64,000 nucleotides of DNA from Nocardia huaxiensis. Lineage in GTDB: Bacteria > Actinomycetota > Actinomycetes > Mycobacteriales > Mycobacteriaceae. The first letter of the stretch is position 1; each line of letters starts with the position of its first letter. A program made the position numbers and the translations under genes. The stretch is from NCBI RefSeq assembly GCF_013744875.1, contig NZ_CP059399.1, forward strand, positions 6,758,001 through 6,822,000, given 5' to 3'. Shown here in pieces: positions 57,238 to 64,000 of this stretch. The notes beneath the pieces are model-generated. The model did no database searches. It was given only the letters and a program-made list of their open reading frames with translations, and was not told the origin of the DNA.

Positions 57238-57699
57238 TCAGAAGAATCCGCAGGTCGGTGCGGAACCACTGGGGGCGGGGGCGGATTCGGCGCCGGCGGG
57301 GGCGTACACCTCGAGGCGGATGCCGTCGGGGTCGGTGAAGAAGATGCCGCCGGAGGAGGCGCCCTCGCCGTGCGCGACCACACCGTCGTGGGCGAAGGTC
57401 ACGTCCAGCTCCTTGAGCGCCGCCTCCACCGCCTTCACCTGGTCGATGGTGTCGACCTGGAACGAAAGGTGGTGCAGGCCGGGCGTTTTCGCGGAGAACG
57501 AGCCGTCGCTCTGCTGCCACAGGGTGAGTTGCAGCTTGCCGTCCGCACCGAGGAAGGCGAAGCGCTGCTCGCCGCCGGTGCTCGCGCCGAGCTGCTCGAA
57601 GCCGAGGGCGCGCTGATAGAAGTCCACCGAGCGGGTCAGGTCGGTGACATTGAGGCCGACATGGCCGGTGGCGAGCTGCGGGGCGGCGACGGTGGTCAT
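57238..57699 (-). CDS. VOC-family (glyoxalase/dioxygenase-fold) protein
   Basis: The 153-residue protein has paired beta-alpha-beta-beta-beta units: HVGLNVTDLTRSVDFYQRAL, LHHLSFQVDTIDQVKAVEAAL and FFTDPDGIRLEVYAP. His in HVGLNV, His in LHHLSF and Glu in RLEVYA are the usual metal ligands. Roles include glyoxalase, fosfomycin or bleomycin resistance and dioxygenase. It is divergent from the CGNR-type gene, with repeated GTTAGA elements between the two, suggesting that the CGNR protein regulates it. Confidence 0.88.
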   Translation of the reverse strand: MTTVAAPQLATGHVGLNVTDLTRSVDFYQRALGFEQLGASTGGEQRFAFLGADGKLQLTLWQQSDGSFSAKTPGLHHLSFQVDTIDQVKAVEAALKELDVTFAHDGVVAHGEGASSGGIFFTDPDGIRLEVYAPAGAESAPAPSGSAPTCGFF

Positions 57700-57715
57700 A
57701 TTTCCTCCAGGAACA

Positions 57716-57804
57716 TCTAACTCGTTGGTGTTGTTTCGATGGTTAGAACGTAGGAGGATGACGGAGTCACTGTCAACCCTCTAAATAAATGTGACTGGTT
57801 AGAA
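57716..57804. promoter_or_regulatory. Repeated GTTAGA elements in the VOC/CGNR divergent promoter
   Basis: GGTTAGAA occurs at 57,741-57,748 and again at 57,797-57,804 in the same orientation, and the inverse TCTAAC lies at 57,716-57,721. The elements sit between the divergent starts of the VOC gene (57,699) and the CGNR gene (57,851). They may be binding sites of the CGNR regulator. Confidence 0.4.
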
Positions 57805-57850
57805 TGGCGGTGCTCAATCAATGGACTCGAGGAGCTGGTTAATCTCAGGC

Positions 57851-58378
57851 ATGCCCGATCCGCGTCCCCACGTCGGCGAACCGCTCGCGCTGGACCTGCT
57901 CAATACCCGCTGGAACAGCGCGGACGGTCCCGTGGACCTGCTCACGGATGTCGCCGGTCTGCGGCAGTGGCTCGCCGACAACGAGCTCACCGACCGCAGC
58001 CCGGCCGACGAGCCGACACTGCACGCGCTCATCGAGGCGCGAGAGGCGATTCTGCGGGCCATCCGCAAGGAGTCGATCGACGATCTCAATCGAGTGCTGG
58101 ATGCCGGGCGGCTGCGGCGCACACTCACCACCGCCGGTCCGGCCGACGAGGTGGAGGTGCCGGAGCGGACGCGACTAGCGGGCTGGCTGGCCGCCGACAA
58201 TCTGCTGGAGCTGCTGGGCGAAGCGCCGGACCGGATCAAACAGTGTGCGCACCCGCAGTGCGTGCTGTGGTTCTACGACACCTCGAAAAACGGTGCGCGC
58301 CGGTGGCATTCGATGGCGACCTGCGGCAACCGCGCCAAGGCCACCCGGCATTACGCGAAGAAGACAGCCGAGGTCTGA
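57851..58378 (+). CDS. CGNR zinc-finger (ABATE-type) regulator
   Basis: The 175-residue protein starts at ATG 57,851; an upstream ATG at 57,821 would add ten residues. The N-terminal ABATE region (PLALDLLNTRW) precedes the zinc finger CAHPQCVLWFYDTSKNGARR with ATCGNRAKATRHY, where Cys-x4-Cys plus CGNR is diagnostic. Family members are putative stress-response regulators. The divergent VOC gene is a plausible target. The call is secure at family level. Confidence 0.88.
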   Translation: MPDPRPHVGEPLALDLLNTRWNSADGPVDLLTDVAGLRQWLADNELTDRSPADEPTLHALIEAREAILRAIRKESIDDLNRVLDAGRLRRTLTTAGPADEVEVPERTRLAGWLAADNLLELLGEAPDRIKQCAHPQCVLWFYDTSKNGARRWHSMATCGNRAKATRHYAKKTAEV

Positions 58379-58424
58379 GTGTTCCAGACCCAGGCCCGGG
58401 CGGTCGTCCCCCGGGCCGCAGCGG

Positions 58425-59150
58425 TCAGAACAGCTCGTCGAGCAGACGGTAGTAGCGCAGGCGGGTCTCATCCGGCTCGGGCAGCCCGTAGGCGGCCAGG
58501 AATGCCCGCACCTCATCCGGCCCGAAGTCGTCATCGAGATCTCGTACGGCCAAGGCGACATCGCGGTATCGGTCGGCCACACCCAGGCGTCCGACATCGA
58601 TGAGCAGCCCGCCGTTGAGCACATTGGACGGCGTGTAATCCCCGTGCGCCACAACGAGATCCTCGACGGCCGGGCGTTCGGCGTGCAGGCGCTCGAGCAC
58701 CTGTTCGGCGGTCTGGCCCAGATTGTCGTCGTCGAAGTCGTCGACATCGACCTCACCGTCGCGGACCAGACCGCCCGCCTGCGCAAGCATGGCATCGAGG
58801 CGACCGTCGAAGGGGCACAATGCGATCGGCAGGTCGTGCAGGCGGCGCAGGGTCTCCCCCATCGTCCTGCCGGGCGCGGCGGCGGTGGCCAGACTCGGCA
58901 CCCCGGCATCGGCCAGCACCAGCGTATCCGCTTCGAACGCAACGACTTTCGGCACGGTCACACCCTGCGCGGCCAGCCACTCGAAGCGTTCGTATTCGGC
59001 GCGAGCGACGGGACCGCGCTTCATCCAATAGGCTCCGCCGACCTTGACCACACCGCCGCTCTGGCCCTCATGGTCCTGCGAGTACACCGGCGCGGGACCG
59101 AACAACTCGGCGACGCCGGGCGGTAGCGCAGCGCTCACGCGACCACTCAC
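58425..59150 (-). CDS. APH(3')-like aminoglycoside/small-molecule phosphotransferase
   Basis: The 241-residue kinase starts at GTG 59,150, overlapping the stop of the DUF3046 gene (GTGA). Typical APH features are VVKVGGAYWMKRGP (ATP-binding region with Lys), VVAHGDYTPSNVL (catalytic loop HGDxxxxN), IDVGRLGVADRYRDVALAVRDL (metal-binding DxGRxGxxDR) and the terminal LRYYRLLDELF. The C-terminus and catalytic loop resemble APH(3'). It is shorter than typical APH(3') (about 260), mainly at the N-terminus. Resistance is possible but not proven; many such kinases act on other substrates. Confidence 0.85.
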   Translation of the reverse strand: MSGRVSAALPPGVAELFGPAPVYSQDHEGQSGGVVKVGGAYWMKRGPVARAEYERFEWLAAQGVTVPKVVAFEADTLVLADAGVPSLATAAAPGRTMGETLRRLHDLPIALCPFDGRLDAMLAQAGGLVRDGEVDVDDFDDDNLGQTAEQVLERLHAERPAVEDLVVAHGDYTPSNVLNGGLLIDVGRLGVADRYRDVALAVRDLDDDFGPDEVRAFLAAYGLPEPDETRLRYYRLLDELF

Positions 59151-59338
59151 CACCGCGCCTTGGGGACATCGAATTCGGCGCACAGCGCCCGCCACACATC
59201 GCGCGGGTCCACCCCGCTCTCGATGGCCTGCGCCCCGGTCCGCCCCATGGACGGGATCACATGGTCGGTCAGCAACGCATCCCCGCGCGCCGTACCGAAT
59301 TCGGTATGCAACAGCTCCTGGAATTCCGTCAACCGCAC
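59147..59338 (-). CDS. DUF3046 family protein
   Basis: The 63-residue protein begins at GTG 59,338, giving the family start VRLTEFQELLHTEFG; an ATG 18 bases upstream is alternative. DUF3046 signature: TDHVIPSMGRTGAQAIESG with VDPRDVWRALCAEFDVP. Family members are almost always encoded beside recA in actinobacteria, for example Rv2738c next to recA in mycobacteria. Here it lies 7 kb from recA, with accessory genes between. Its stop overlaps the phosphotransferase start. Function unknown. Confidence 0.9.
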   Translation of the reverse strand: MRLTEFQELLHTEFGTARGDALLTDHVIPSMGRTGAQAIESGVDPRDVWRALCAEFDVPKARW

Positions 59339-59436
59339 CTCGGCAGCGTACGCCACACGCGCACCGCGGTCATGAATCGGTGTCGCCGAGGCCCCGCAGT
59401 ATCCGTCTTCGAGCTGCTAGCGGCCGCTACGCCCGG

Positions 59437-60600
59437 TCAGTTCGAGTGTGCCCCCGACAGGACCTGATGGCAGACCTCGATCGGGTCGGACGCCAAGGTG
59501 ACGCCCGCGGCGGCGCGTCGTGCGGCGTCGGTGAAGGCGGGCTCGGTGAGCATGCGGTGGACCGAATCGCGGATCGCCTCCGGGGTGAGGGGCCGGATCA
59601 GCAGCGAACTGCCTTGGCGGGCAGCGCGATTGGCCAGCTCCCACTGATCGCCGCCACCCGGCACGGTGATGATGGGGACGCCCGCGAGCAGCGATTTGGC
59701 CAGCAGCCCGTGACCGCCGCCGCCGATCACCAGCGCGGCGTGCCGCAGCAGCTCGTCCTGGCGCCCCAAACCGGCGGTGGCCCAGGGCGGAAGGTCGGCG
59801 GGCGGGGTGTCGAGCATGGAGATCGCCACGCGCACACCGGAATCCGCGAGCGCTTCGAGGACCGCGTCGGCCATGTTCGTCACCCCGGTCTGCGCGGTGG
59901 AGGGAGCCACCACGACCAGCGGGGCATCACCCGGCGGCAGATCCAGAATGTGATCGGTGGGCTCCCACAGCAGCGGGCCGATCAGATGCGCGTTCTCCGG
60001 CCAGTCCGGGCGCGGCACCTCGAGCGCGGGCAGAGTCGCGATCAGCCGCGCCGCGGGGCCCGGATCCTCCGGCGGCAGACCGATACTCGCGCGGGCCTCC
60101 TCACGCTGGGTCTCCCCCCGGCGGATGGCGCGCGCGGACAGGGTGCGCAGCATGGAATCCCGAGCCCGGCCGCGCACACCCTCACCGGCGGCGAGCCCGC
60201 TCCCGATGGGCGGCAAACCCTTCGACGGCAGATACAGCGGATGCGGCGACAACTCCACCCACGGCACGCTGAGCCGTTCGGCCGCCATACCGCCCCCGGC
60301 GGTCAACACATCCGAGACCACCAACTCCGGCAGCATGGCACTGAGATCGGGCAGGATCTCGGTCGAAATATGCGCCGCCCGTTGATGAATCCGCGCACCG
60401 GCATCCTCATCGTCATCCTCCGCGCGCGGCGCCAACCCTTTCAGCCGCCGCACCCCGATCCCCGCCGCCATGGCCGCGTCGAACCAGCGCGGGCTGGTGA
60501 ACAGCACCGGCTCATCACCCGCCGCCAGAAACCGCAGGCACAACGCGATCGCCGGAAAGGCATGTCCCGGATCCGGTCCGGCCACCACCGCTACTCGCAC
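59437..60600 (-). CDS. UGT/MGT-type glycosyltransferase (GT-B fold, GT1)
   Basis: The 387-residue protein starts at GTG 60,600. The N-terminal acceptor domain (VVAGPDPGHAFPAIAL) and the C-terminal donor motif GGGGHGLLAKSLLAGVPIITVPGGGDQWELA are characteristic of MGT-like GT1 enzymes, where the H of GGGGHG and the Q of GDQ contact the nucleotide sugar. A similar gene (Rv2739c) adjoins the DUF3046 gene in mycobacteria, so it is probably part of the conserved chromosome. Acceptor unknown. Confidence 0.9.
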   Translation of the reverse strand: MRVAVVAGPDPGHAFPAIALCLRFLAAGDEPVLFTSPRWFDAAMAAGIGVRRLKGLAPRAEDDDEDAGARIHQRAAHISTEILPDLSAMLPELVVSDVLTAGGGMAAERLSVPWVELSPHPLYLPSKGLPPIGSGLAAGEGVRGRARDSMLRTLSARAIRRGETQREEARASIGLPPEDPGPAARLIATLPALEVPRPDWPENAHLIGPLLWEPTDHILDLPPGDAPLVVVAPSTAQTGVTNMADAVLEALADSGVRVAISMLDTPPADLPPWATAGLGRQDELLRHAALVIGGGGHGLLAKSLLAGVPIITVPGGGDQWELANRAARQGSSLLIRPLTPEAIRDSVHRMLTEPAFTDAARRAAAGVTLASDPIEVCHQVLSGAHSN

Positions 60601-60706
60601 GCGCCCCAGCGTGCCACACCCCGCCGACGTCAGGAAACGGGTACCGGCGGAGTGTCTCGATGCTCGTGGTCGCGACCTGTTTCAGCGCCCTGAACAGGCG
60701 CTCACC

Positions 60707-61420
60707 TCAGCCCGCGAAGTAGAACAGCTCGAAGGAGACCGCGTGGGCGGCCTCGAACCCTTCCTTGGGGCCGCAGGTCATGTCGATGACGGCGCGGGCC
60801 TGGTCGGCGACCGGGTCCGGGCTCAGGGCCGCCAGGTAGCGGGCGTGCGCGGCCAGGGATTCGACCGCCACCTCGAGGGTGTCGCTGACATCCACGGCGT
60901 GGCTGCCCTCGGCGACGCCGCAGACGGCCGCCCAGCGCGGCGACCAGATCGGCAGGGCGGCGATCTCCGGGAAGATCCACTCGTTGCCCGCATCGGAGAC
61001 GGCGTCGAGGGCGGCGCGGCCGACGGCGCGATGGTCGGCGCTATTGGCGTATCCGCGCGCCCAGCCGTCACCGAAGTTGAACAGCACCACCATCTCCGGC
61101 TGATGCCGGCGGATCGCGGCGGCGATGTCGCGGCGCAGCTCGAGGCTCTCCACAATGCGGCCATCCGGATGCCCGAGGAATTCCACCTCGCTGACTCCGA
61201 CGATCTTGGCGCTGGCTCGCTCCTCGTCCTCACGCAGCGGGCCGGATTCCGCGGGCGGCAGCCCCGCGATGCCCGCCTCGCCGCTGGTGGCCAGCACATA
61301 GCGAATGTCCTTGCCCTGCCGCGTCCAGCGCGCGACAGCGGCCGCCGCACCGTATTCGATGTCGTCGGGATGCGCGACGATGACGATGCCGCGCTGCCAG
61401 TCCTCGGGAAGCTGCTCCAT
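60707..61420 (-). CDS. PIG-L (LmbE-type) deacetylase
   Basis: The 237-residue zinc-dependent deacetylase starts at ATG 61,420; ATG 61,435 is alternative. Motifs: AHPDDIEYG (metal and catalytic Asp), ATSGEAG, LGHPDG and SADHRAVGRAALDAV (third ligand His). PIG-L enzymes remove acetyl groups from N-acetylglucosamine-containing substrates, including GlcNAc-inositol (MshB) and bacillithiol or glycopeptide intermediates. It is shorter than MshB, so it is probably not the mycothiol enzyme. It is the next gene upstream of the glycosyltransferase on the same strand. Confidence 0.9.
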   Translation of the reverse strand: MEQLPEDWQRGIVIVAHPDDIEYGAAAAVARWTRQGKDIRYVLATSGEAGIAGLPPAESGPLREDEERASAKIVGVSEVEFLGHPDGRIVESLELRRDIAAAIRRHQPEMVVLFNFGDGWARGYANSADHRAVGRAALDAVSDAGNEWIFPEIAALPIWSPRWAAVCGVAEGSHAVDVSDTLEVAVESLAAHARYLAALSPDPVADQARAVIDMTCGPKEGFEAAHAVSFELFYFAG

Positions 61421-61437
61421 ACCTGAATTCAACATTG

Positions 61438-61497
61438 TTCCCAGGGGCTCCGCCCCCGGACCCCCAGAAGCTCTGCTTTTCCCAGGGGCTCCGCCCC
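61438..61497. repeat. Two copies of a 19-base GC-rich intergenic repeat
   Basis: TTCCCAGGGGCTCCGCCCC occurs exactly at 61,438-61,456 and 61,479-61,497, 41 bases apart, in the gap between the PIG-L start and the ROK stop. Each can fold as GGGG-CTCCG-CCCC. Similar CCAGGGGCTCCGCCCC strings are frequent in Nocardia and Streptomyces intergenic regions, from memory; function unknown. Confidence 0.75.
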
Positions 61498-61500
61498 GGC

Positions 61501-61513
61501 CCCCGTTACGGGG
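61501..61513 (-). terminator. Small hairpin after the ROK gene
   Basis: CCCCG-TTA-CGGGG, a perfect 5-base stem located 20 bases beyond the ROK stop on the minus strand, embedded in the repeat region. Possible terminator; weak alone. Confidence 0.4.
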
Positions 61514-61532
61514 CTCGGGTTTTCGAGGGTGT

Positions 61533-62684
61533 TCAGAGGATGGGGAGGATGCCCTCGAAAGCTGCTTCTGCGGCGCCGAGGAGTTTCAGATCTGTTCCGA
61601 GGCTGGATTTCTCGATGCGGATGCCACCCATGGCGCGGCTGACCATGCTGCGGCTGCGGACCTGGTCGGCGACGCGGGTGATGGCGGTTTCGGGGAGGGC
61701 GGTGAACAGGTCGCCCAGGACCACCAGTTCGGGGCCGAGGATATTGACCACGTTCACCAGGCCGAGGGTGAGCCAGTCCAGGTAGTCGTCGAGCAGTGTG
61801 CCGTAATCGCCTTGGAGTGCACGTAATTCCGCGACGATGGTGCCGCGCGGGCCGTGTTCGGGCAGGCCGAGGGCGCGACAGAGGGCAGCCTCGCCTACCT
61901 CGGTTTCCCAGCAGCCGATATTGCCGCAGTGGCAGGTGCGCCCGCCCGGATGCACTGTCATGTGGCCGATTTCGCCGAGGTAGCCGGCGGAGCCGCGCAG
62001 CAGCGCGCCCTGGGCGATGAGGCCGCCGCCCACGCCGACGTCGGCGGAGACGAAGACCGCGTCGGATGCGCCGCGCCCGGAACCGCGCACAAGTTCTGCG
62101 AGAGCGCCGAATTCGGCATCGTTGCCGACCACGACCGGTAGGTCCAGCACCGCGCCCATGCGGGAGCCGAGCGCCACCTCGTCCCATTCCAGGTTCGCGG
62201 CGGTGTGCACATGCCCGTCGGAGCGGCGCACGACGCCGGGGACGGAAATACCGGCCGCCACCGGGCTCACCCCCAGATCCGCCGCCAGCAGGGACGCCGA
62301 TTCGGCCACATGCGTGATCACCTCGTGCGGATTCCGTTGCCGCCCATGCAGATTCCAGCTGTTGCGGCCCAGGATCTGGCCGCCGAATCCGACCAGGGCG
62401 ATACCGGCCCGCTCCACCTGCACGTCCACCGCCAGCACCACCGCCGCCAGCGGTTGCGGCAGCACCAGCAGCGATGGGCGGCCCGCCCCGCGCGCCAGGC
62501 GCGGCACCTTCTCCTCCACCAGACCGGTTTCGGCGAGCCCGTCGACCAGCATTTTGATGGTGGACCGGTTGAGCCCGAGCTCGGTGGCCAGGGCCGCACG
62601 GGTGGCGGGACCACCGGTGTGCAGCAGGCGCAGGAGGCTGGACCGGTTGAAGCGGCGCACCTCGTCCGGTCGGGCGACGGTCAT
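61533..62684 (-). CDS. ROK-family transcriptional regulator (NagC/XylR-like)
   Basis: The 383-residue protein starts at ATG 62,684. The N-terminal winged helix-turn-helix (RRFNRSSLLRLLHTGGPATRAALATELGLNRSTIK) precedes a ROK sugar-kinase-like domain with VVGNDAEFGALAEL, FVSADVGVGGGLIAQG, GHMTVHPGG and the zinc motif CHCGNIGCWE. It senses a sugar and controls sugar uptake. The sugar ABC permease gene lies directly upstream, 73 bases away, probably part of its regulon or operon. The longer frame upstream reads through the permease shadow and is rejected. Confidence 0.93.
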   Translation of the reverse strand: MTVARPDEVRRFNRSSLLRLLHTGGPATRAALATELGLNRSTIKMLVDGLAETGLVEEKVPRLARGAGRPSLLVLPQPLAAVVLAVDVQVERAGIALVGFGGQILGRNSWNLHGRQRNPHEVITHVAESASLLAADLGVSPVAAGISVPGVVRRSDGHVHTAANLEWDEVALGSRMGAVLDLPVVVGNDAEFGALAELVRGSGRGASDAVFVSADVGVGGGLIAQGALLRGSAGYLGEIGHMTVHPGGRTCHCGNIGCWETEVGEAALCRALGLPEHGPRGTIVAELRALQGDYGTLLDDYLDWLTLGLVNVVNILGPELVVLGDLFTALPETAITRVADQVRSRSMVSRAMGGIRIEKSSLGTDLKLLGAAEAAFEGILPIL

Positions 62685-62757
62685 GGACTCAGGAATACCA
62701 TTGCGGCGCCCGGTGACCCGGAACCGACGCCCCCGGACAGCCCACCGGCCACCGGGC

Positions 62758-64000
62758 TCATCGCGCCGCCGCCGCGGCCCGCCGCCGGGACAGTGCGTCC
62801 ACCGTGGCCGCCAGCAGCAACACCTGACCGGTGACGACCGAGACCACCGCGGCAGGCTGCTCCAGCAGCCCGAGCCCATTGGACACCACGGCCAGCACCG
62901 CGCCGCCGATCACCGCGTCGGCCACCCGACCCTTCCCGCCGAACAGCGAGGTGCCGCCGATCACCGCCGCGCCGACCGCGAACAGCAGGGTATTGAGCCC
63001 ACCCGCCTGCGGATCGACCGAACCGACCTTCGACGAGTAGATGATCGCGCCGATCGCCGCACACGACGACGAGATGACGAAAACGCTTGCGCGCAACTGG
63101 GTCACATTGATGCCCGCCCGGCGCGCCGCCTCGGTGTTCCCACCGACCGCGTAGATGTGCCGCCCGTAGGTGGTGTGGTTGAGCACGTAGGAGCCCGCCA
63201 CCAGCAGTGCCAGCACGATCGGCACCACATACGGGATGCCGGAGATCACGATCAGCTTGCTCGGCGAGCGATTGACGGTGAGCAGCGCGGTGACCACGAC
63301 CGCGAAACCCACCAGCGCCGACACCTTCGCAACCACCAGCGGCGTGGGCGCGGTGACCAATCCGCGCCGCCGGCGCCGCAGATGCCCGCCCAGCGTGACC
63401 GCCGCGTATCCACCCGCCGCCACCGCGCACAGCAGCCAGCTGCCCAGGGTGGACAGATTGCCGTTGGCCACCTGATCGAGCACATGCGACGAATTGATGC
63501 CGAGCACGCCGCCCTCGCCGATGAGCTGCAGGATCACCCCCTGCCAGGTCAGGAACAATGCCAAAGTCACCACGAAGGACGGCATTCCGACCTTGGCGAC
63601 CAGGAACCCGGTGATGCAGCCGATGGCCGCGCCCACGCACACGGCCAGCAGCATCTCCACCCACGGATTGGCTTCGAAACCGATCAGGGTCACCGCGACG
63701 CCCAGCAGCGACAGCGCCACTCCGGGCCAGATGCGCAGCAGCGCGGCCAGGATCGCCGCCAGCACCATCAGCCCGTTGAAGATGAAGAACACCGTGGATC
63801 CCATGCCGGACAGCAGGTTTCCGTTCTCCACGAAATGCAGGGCGAGCACCGCGGCGGCCACTCCGGAGGCGGTGCCCGCCGACAGGTCGATCTCACCGAT
63901 CAGCAGCACATAGACGATGCCGATGGCGATGACGGTCTGCCCCGCGCCCTGGGCGAGCAGGTTCGCGATGTTGTTCAGGGAGAAGAACACATCCGACATG
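62758..64000 (-). CDS. Sugar ABC transporter permease (RbsC/XylH-type), 5' end outside window
   Basis: At least 413 residues of membrane protein are visible, with about ten hydrophobic segments. An in-frame ATG at 63,999 exists, but family members start further upstream, so the gene probably continues past the right edge. Motifs are typical of the branched/ribose-type permease BPD_transp_2: GEIDLSAGTASGVAAAV, CITGFLVAKVGMPSFVVTLA, and GGNTEAARRAGI with GAAVIGGTSLFGGKGRV (ATPase-contact region). The latter two suggest a xylose-like importer (XylH). It lies upstream of the ROK regulator, consistent with sugar-responsive control. Confidence 0.9.
   Translation of the reverse strand, partial: MSDVFFSLNNIANLLAQGAGQTVIAIGIVYVLLIGEIDLSAGTASGVAAAVLALHFVENGNLLSGMGSTVFFIFNGLMVLAAILAALLRIWPGVALSLLGVAVTLIGFEANPWVEMLLAVCVGAAIGCITGFLVAKVGMPSFVVTLALFLTWQGVILQLIGEGGVLGINSSHVLDQVANGNLSTLGSWLLCAVAAGGYAAVTLGGHLRRRRRGLVTAPTPLVVAKVSALVGFAVVVTALLTVNRSPSKLIVISGIPYVVPIVLALLVAGSYVLNHTTYGRHIYAVGGNTEAARRAGINVTQLRASVFVISSSCAAIGAIIYSSKVGSVDPQAGGLNTLLFAVGAAVIGGTSLFGGKGRVADAVIGGAVLAVVSNGLGLLEQPAAVVSVVTGQVLLLAATVDALSRRRAAAAAR

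Noticed and set aside
61438..61497. CRISPR-like array
   Set aside because: Only two copies with a 22-base spacer and no cas genes; better explained as an intergenic repeat.

Overview
The window is high-GC DNA from a mycolic-acid actinobacterium, most likely a Nocardia or a close Nocardiaceae relative. The evidence is the gene order hflX, dapF, trmH-like, miaA, an Rv2728c-like gene, a DUF349 gene, an Rv2732c-like gene, miaB, gluABCD, recX, recA, then a DUF3046 gene beside a glycosyltransferase. This order is recalled from mycobacterial and corynebacterial chromosomes, not checked by search. GTG starts, 4-base start/stop overlaps and strongly G/C third codon positions fit the same group.

Region 1 (1-24,141, all + strand) is part of a polyketide gene cluster that begins left of the window. 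It encodes a fully reducing type I module cut by the window edge (malonyl-type AT), a lone ketosynthase protein with no AT core and no ACP, an acyl-ligase/ACP protein that looks like a starter-loading unit, a second full KS-AT-DH-ER-KR-ACP module (methylmalonyl-type AT), and an SDR. These are followed by a set that closely resembles the dialkylresorcinol enzymes: a free ACP (DarC-like), a KAS III ketosynthase (DarB/StlD-like) and a DarA/StlC-like cyclase-aromatase. Downstream lie two proteins I do not recognise, a MaoC-like double hotdog protein, an HSL-type hydrolase, a PLP aminotransferase resembling HpgT of dihydroxyphenylglycine biosynthesis, and a PaaI-type thioesterase. The last seven genes are almost all joined by start/stop overlaps. 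My reading is an assembly line that builds a reduced, methyl-branched acyl chain, makes a final unreduced beta-keto extension, and passes the beta-ketoacyl-ACP to DarB/DarA for ring closure to a resorcinol or cyclohexanedione. The product is inferred.

Region 2 (24,164-28,111, - strand) holds lipid-metabolism genes: acyl-CoA dehydrogenase, a lysophospholipid-acyltransferase-fold protein and an acyl-CoA synthetase. Region 3 (28,254-35,048) has hflX, an unrecognised gene overlapping it, an alkyl sulfatase, and a NarL-type two-component system divergent from a small membrane protein across a perfect 26-base inverted repeat. Region 4 (35,065-52,150) is the conserved core from dapF to recA, including the glutamate-type ABC transporter, a WYL regulator with a SnoaL-like gene, and a recX with a very long N-terminal extension. 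recA has a clear LexA-type SOS box upstream.

Region 5 (52,334-59,150) looks like an accessory block placed between recA and the DUF3046 gene. It contains an Lrp regulator divergent from an MFS exporter, a hydrolase with a striking palindromic operator, DUF1348, flavin-reductase-like and VOC proteins, a CGNR regulator, and an aminoglycoside-phosphotransferase-like kinase. Region 6 (59,147-64,000) has the DUF3046 gene, a UGT-type glycosyltransferase, a PIG-L deacetylase, a ROK regulator and a sugar ABC permease cut by the right edge. I saw no tRNA, rRNA, CRISPR array or transposase.
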